Origin: Amia ocellicauda
Lineage: Eukaryota > Chordata > Actinopteri > Amiiformes > Amiidae
NCBI RefSeq assembly: GCF_036373705.1
Contig: NC_089857.1
Span: forward strand, 41,798,784-41,862,783
Length of the DNA stretch: 64,000 nt
Direction: 5' to 3'
In this document: piece after piece, positions 60,401-64,000 of the stretch
Layout: the number at the start of each line of letters is the position of its first letter
Position numbering within the stretch: position 1 is the stretch's first letter
Program-made: the position numbers and the translations under genes
Notes under the pieces: generated by a model
The model's database searches: none
The model's input: only the letters and a program-made list of their open reading frames with translations
What the model was told of the DNA's origin: nothing

Positions 60401-60875
60401 GCCAGTCACAAACCAAGGTGTTTCAGTCCCAAATGTATTTACAAATGCATTAAGGATTTAGACTTGACTTTCCTAAAAGTCTTATGCAGAAAACAACACA
60501 GACGTCAACCCAATAGATAAGTTGTTTTTAATGATTACAAAATGCATTGAAGTAGCTGATGCTATTAAATGGACCGGGAATCCCAGATTTTTGGCACAGG
60601 TATGCAACATTATTACAGATTTCTGCTCCTTAAATATAAAATCCCTTTTAATAGTTTAAAATAATAGTTTTTTTAAGGTGAAAGATCCTCAGACTCAAAC
60701 TGCAGCACCAGTCGAATGGGTAAGATGTTGAAATGTTAACAGAAGGAAACTTTTTCATCAGCATTATCCATGTGTGTGAAATTGTGTGAATGGATGTGTG
60801 GGTCATGGTGTTTTTCTGTAAATGTTTGACATTTCTTAGAAGAGAAATCTTCCTTTACACACACATATACATATA
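57411..60875. other. Intergenic region downstream of ca9
   Basis: I see no exon with conserved peptide and splice sites on either strand. The longest frames (58172-58513 plus and 60216-60461 plus) resemble no family I know. There is no recognisable RNA gene. Confidence 0.5.
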
Positions 60876-60876
60876 C

Positions 60877-60910
<34 letters not shown>
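60876..60910. repeat. (TA)n microsatellite at the left edge of the DD36E element
   Basis: A TA array that continues on the other side of the transposon at 62132-62155, so the element apparently inserted into one longer TA repeat. This supplies the TA target but hides the exact duplication. Confidence 0.9.
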
Positions 60911-60913
<3 letters not shown>

Positions 60914-62131
60914 TCACCTAAAGGATTATTAGGAACACCATACTAATACTGTGTTTGACCCCCTTTCGCCTTCAGAACTGCCTTAATTCTACGTGGCATT
61001 GATTCAACAAGGTGCTGAAAGCATTCTTTAGAAATGTTGGCCCATATTGATAGGATAGCATCTTGCAGTTGATGGAGATTTGTGGGATGCACATCCAGGG
61101 CACGAAGCTCCCGTTCCACCACATCCAAAAGATGCTCTATTGGGTTGAGATCTGGTGACTGTGGGGGCCAGTTTAGTACAGTGAACTCATTGTCATGTTC
61201 AAGAAACCAATTTGAAATGATTCGACCTTTGTGACATGGTGCATTATCCTGCTGGAAGTAGCCATCAGAGGATGGGTACATGGTGGTCATAAAGGGATGG
61301 ACATGGTCAGAAACAATACTCAGGTAGGCCGTGGCATTTAAATGATGGCCATTTGGCACTAAGGGGCCTAAAGTGTGCCAAGAAAACATCCCCCACACCA
61401 TTACACCACCACCACCAGCCTGCACAGTGGTAACAAGGCATGATGGATCCATGTTCTCATTCTGTTTACGCCAAATTCTGACTCTACCATCTGAATGTCT
61501 CAACACAAATCGAGACTCATCAGACCAAGCAACATTTTTCCAGTCTTCAACTGTCCAATTTTGGTGAGCTTGTGCAAATTGTAGCCTCTTTTTCCTATTT
61601 GTAGTGGAGATGAGTGGTACCCGGTGGGGTCTTCTGCTGTTGTAGCCCATCCGCCTCAAGGTTGTACCTGTTGTGGCTTCACAAATGCTTTGCTGCATAC
61701 CTCGGTTGTAACGAGTGGTTATTTCAGTCAAAGTTGCTCTTCTATCAGCTTGAATCAGTCGGCCCATTCTCCTCTGACCTCTAGCATCAACAAGGCATTT
61801 TCGCCCACAGGACTGCCGCATACTGGATGTTTTTCCCTTTTCACACCATTCTTTGTAAACCCTAGAAATGGTTGTGCGTGAAAATCCCAGTAACTGAGCA
61901 GATTGTGAAATACTCAGACCGGCCCGTCTGGCACCAACAACCATGCCACGCTCAAAATTGCTTAAATCACCTTTCTTTCCCATTCAGACATTCAGTTTGG
62001 AGTTCAGGAGATTGTCTTGACCAGGACCACACCCCTAAATTCATTGAAGCAACTGCCATGTGATTGGTTGGTTAGATAATTGCATTAATGAGAAACTGAA
62101 CAGGTGTTCCTAATAATCCTTTAGGTGAGTG
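60911..62131 (-). mobile_element. Tc1/mariner-family transposon, apparently complete (DD36E, Incomer-like)
   Basis: A 1,221-bp element whose terminal 29 bp (starting cactcacctaaaggattatt and mirrored at the right end) are identical inverted repeats. TA dinucleotides flank both ends, within an AT/TA microsatellite that serves as the target. It contains one uninterrupted transposase gene on the minus strand. Perfect termini and an open frame argue for recent insertion. Confidence 0.95.
60943..61983 (-). CDS. Tc1-like transposase, intact, 346 aa
   Basis: Cut-and-paste transposase acting in the nucleus on the element's own inverted repeats. The N-terminal ~120 residues hold paired helix-turn-helix DNA-binding regions (GLSISQSAQLLGFSRTTISR is recognisable). 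The catalytic domain has WSDESRF with the first Asp, GYFQQDNAPCH with the second Asp, and [14 protein letters not shown] with the Glu. I count 36 residues between the second Asp and the Glu, rather than 34 as in classical Tc1; this matches the DD36E group described as Incomer. Length is normal for the superfamily (about 340). The ATG at 61983 is preceded by ~150 bp of leader to the inverted repeat. No stop or frameshift is seen, so it could be active; activity itself cannot be read from sequence. Confidence 0.93.
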   Translation of the reverse strand: MGKKGDLSNFERGMVVGARRAGLSISQSAQLLGFSRTTISRVYKEWCEKGKTSSMRQSCGRKCLVDARGQRRMGRLIQADRRATLTEITTRYNRGMQQSICEATTGTTLRRMGYNSRRPHRVPLISTTNRKKRLQFAQAHQNWTVEDWKNVAWSDESRFVLRHSDGRVRIWRKQNENMDPSCLVTTVQAGGGGVMVWGMFSWHTLGPLVPNGHHLNATAYLSIVSDHVHPFMTTMYPSSDGYFQQDNAPCHKGRIISNWFLEHDNEFTVLNWPPQSPDLNPIEHLLDVVERELRALDVHPTNLHQLQDAILSIWANISKECFQHLVESMPRRIKAVLKAKGGQTQY

Positions 62132-62155
62132 TATATATATATATATATATATATA

Positions 62156-64000
62156 AATAAAAAAAGATATAACACAAGCATCTTCCCCAGGAAAACAATG
62201 CCAAGCTGACAAGACTTTGATACAATTATAACCCAGCAGGTCAATCAGTCTGACCTGCGTTTCCCAATGATAAACTGAAATCTGTGTCAGCTGGTTGTTT
62301 TAATATGTTGTAAAATGTGCAACATGCACCGCGGCTTTTGGTGTGAAACCTTATCTACAAACCGTGAAAGATTAAAAATAATAATGGGAACATTAAACCT
62401 CGCACAATGGAATATTGTAATGTTCTCTCCTTCCACTCTGTGATGTTCGGGCCGCCGAGCTGGAACCTCGAGGGTCCGGCACGCCTCAAGACCCTTTCCA
62501 GGCAGCATATCCCGTTTCTCAGTGTTTCAGACACAAGGAAGAAAGACAAACGTGCTCGGAGAACGGAAAATAAATAAAAACAACGGGGAAACCAGATTAT
62601 TTTTCCATTTCCTCAAAAGAGAACCCCACTACACACAACTTGCATTACACACTACAAAGAGAAGCCTGAACAATGACCAGCAGGAACAGAGAGGTCAGGG
62701 GAAGGAGAGCCATGGAGATGTTTAATACCTTTTCAACTTTAACGGGAGGTGAAAAGTGGTTGACGTTTATAAAAAAACAACTCCCTTCCTTAACGCTATC
62801 CTAATGATACCCTACTTCTATATATGTTAATTATTAAAGAAAACGATGAGAAAACAATACATTTTGCTGCAGCGACTGAGTGCCAAGCCACATGTTGCAG
62901 TACCAGGCTGTGCACCCAATGAGGTGGGTGTGCCAAGATCGACCCACATGGCATAATATTGCATAGCAGAATTCCCGGCGAGAGAAATAACACTCGGTGA
63001 AACGTTGTGTACATTAGGAAACTAAAGTATAGACAAGCCATCGGCAGTGGTGCTGTGGGGGACATCGCCCAGCTGTACCTTACAAACACTGCTCAGTGTT
63101 TACACGACACATCCTACTTTCATCCAACAGGATGAGTAACTGTTGTCTTTTTGCTCAGTATGACGTTGCTGGGTTTGTTCAAAGACTAACAGTGTCCCCT
63201 AGTGGCGTTTCCTTAGATTCACCTTTCCCTGCAGCTCAATGGAATGAACTCAAGAAAAGGCAGTTAATTATTCCAGTTAATCATGCCTTAAGATTTCCCA
63301 ATCGCGACTGGGCTAACCAAAGATGGGACAACTGAAGATATTATTATAAAATACTTTAATCTGCATTTTCCTTTCCCGTTACACTCTCACTCCGAAACCT
63401 GCTTGATTTCTGCCTAAATAACTGCTCTAGAAAACCGAGCATTACAGACCTCAGACATGATCACTAGAAACACCGAACGGAGGAAAATAACCATCACACA
63501 CTGCCTGTCAAGTCCACCGATGAAGGACAAAACCTCAAACCCTCCACGTCAGTAATATCCTGCCTGTTCTTTCCCTTCCATTTGGGTTGAGGAAGTATTT
63601 TCAGAAGCCTCATTGTACAGAGAAATTGTTATCCAATCGTGGAGGACACAATTTTTTTTTTTTTTTTAAACTATTTTCGGGGATAACTGATTTGGGACAA
63701 AACTACCTGGAAAAGGTATTCAAGTTAATGGCCCGTTAAGAGTCAAAGCATGTCAGTATGATATTCTGATGATAAAAAACATAATAAAAGAGACTTTAAA
63801 CTGATCTTCGGCTTTATTACACGAGTGCAGACATCTGAACCCGAATTTACATTATCTTGGAAGTCACGGTTAGTCAAAAATAGTTTTTTTTAATAGTGTC
63901 GACTTCAAAACAAGATAGAAAAAACATAACAAATACACACTTTCATACCGGCAGTGTTTTTTCTTATCAGGTGGTCCAAATGGCTAAGACACAAGACATA
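62156..64000. other. Right-end region without recognisable genes
   Basis: Unique-looking sequence with poly-A/T runs (for example 63652-63667) and a slightly CG-richer patch at 62440-62515. No conserved peptide with splice sites was found on either strand. The window ends here. Confidence 0.5.

Overview
This is a stretch of vertebrate nuclear genome, most likely from a ray-finned fish. The genes have phase-consistent introns with GT-AG borders. The repeats are typical of fish: several Tc1/mariner families, hAT and piggyBac MITEs, an L2/CR1-type LINE, a fish LINE/SINE tail motif and long dinucleotide arrays. I see no bacterial, plasmid or viral gene and no CRISPR array. The species cannot be named from the sequence alone.

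Four host genes can be reconstructed by joining exons by eye. (1) Minus strand, 13494 to beyond the left edge: the first five coding exons of an unconventional myosin motor, with P-loop and switch I, starting from a CpG-rich promoter near 13.75-13.87 kb. (2) Minus strand, 19075-15530: a complete six-exon, 203-residue membrane-anchored protein with a signal peptide, two Kunitz domains and one transmembrane segment. Its first Kunitz domain has lost both cysteines of the C14-C38 disulfide. (3) Minus strand, 27617-21837: a complete six-exon, 270-residue FAM221B orthologue. (4) Plus strand, 38007-56191: a complete twelve-exon, 385-residue transmembrane carbonic anhydrase. Its acidic N-terminal stretch, C-terminal tail and proximity to FAM221B point to ca9. 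FAM221B and CA9 also lie near each other on human 9p13, so this looks like conserved synteny.

Mobile DNA fills much of the rest. Two 1.6-kb copies of one DD34E Tc1 family (24094-25708 and 35060-36671) are broken by frameshifts. A 1.22-kb element at 60911-62131 has identical 29-bp inverted repeats, TA flanks and an uninterrupted 346-residue transposase. Its D-to-E spacing is 36 residues, which suggests the DD36E (Incomer-type) group and recent activity. Four shorter Tc1-like remnants, nested hAT debris, a 92-bp piggyBac-like MITE 62 bp before a CA9 exon, and two near-identical LINE 3' fragments in CA9 introns 1 and 4 were also found.

The genes do not form a pathway. The carbonic anhydrase and Kunitz products are predicted cell-surface proteins, the myosin is a cytoskeletal motor, and FAM221B has no established biochemical role. 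The most interesting items are the atypical tandem-Kunitz membrane protein, the myosin of uncertain class and the apparently intact DD36E transposon. I found no evidence for a wholly new multi-gene system. The right-hand 8 kb (56.2-64 kb) and the 28.6-38 kb interval contain no recognisable host exons.
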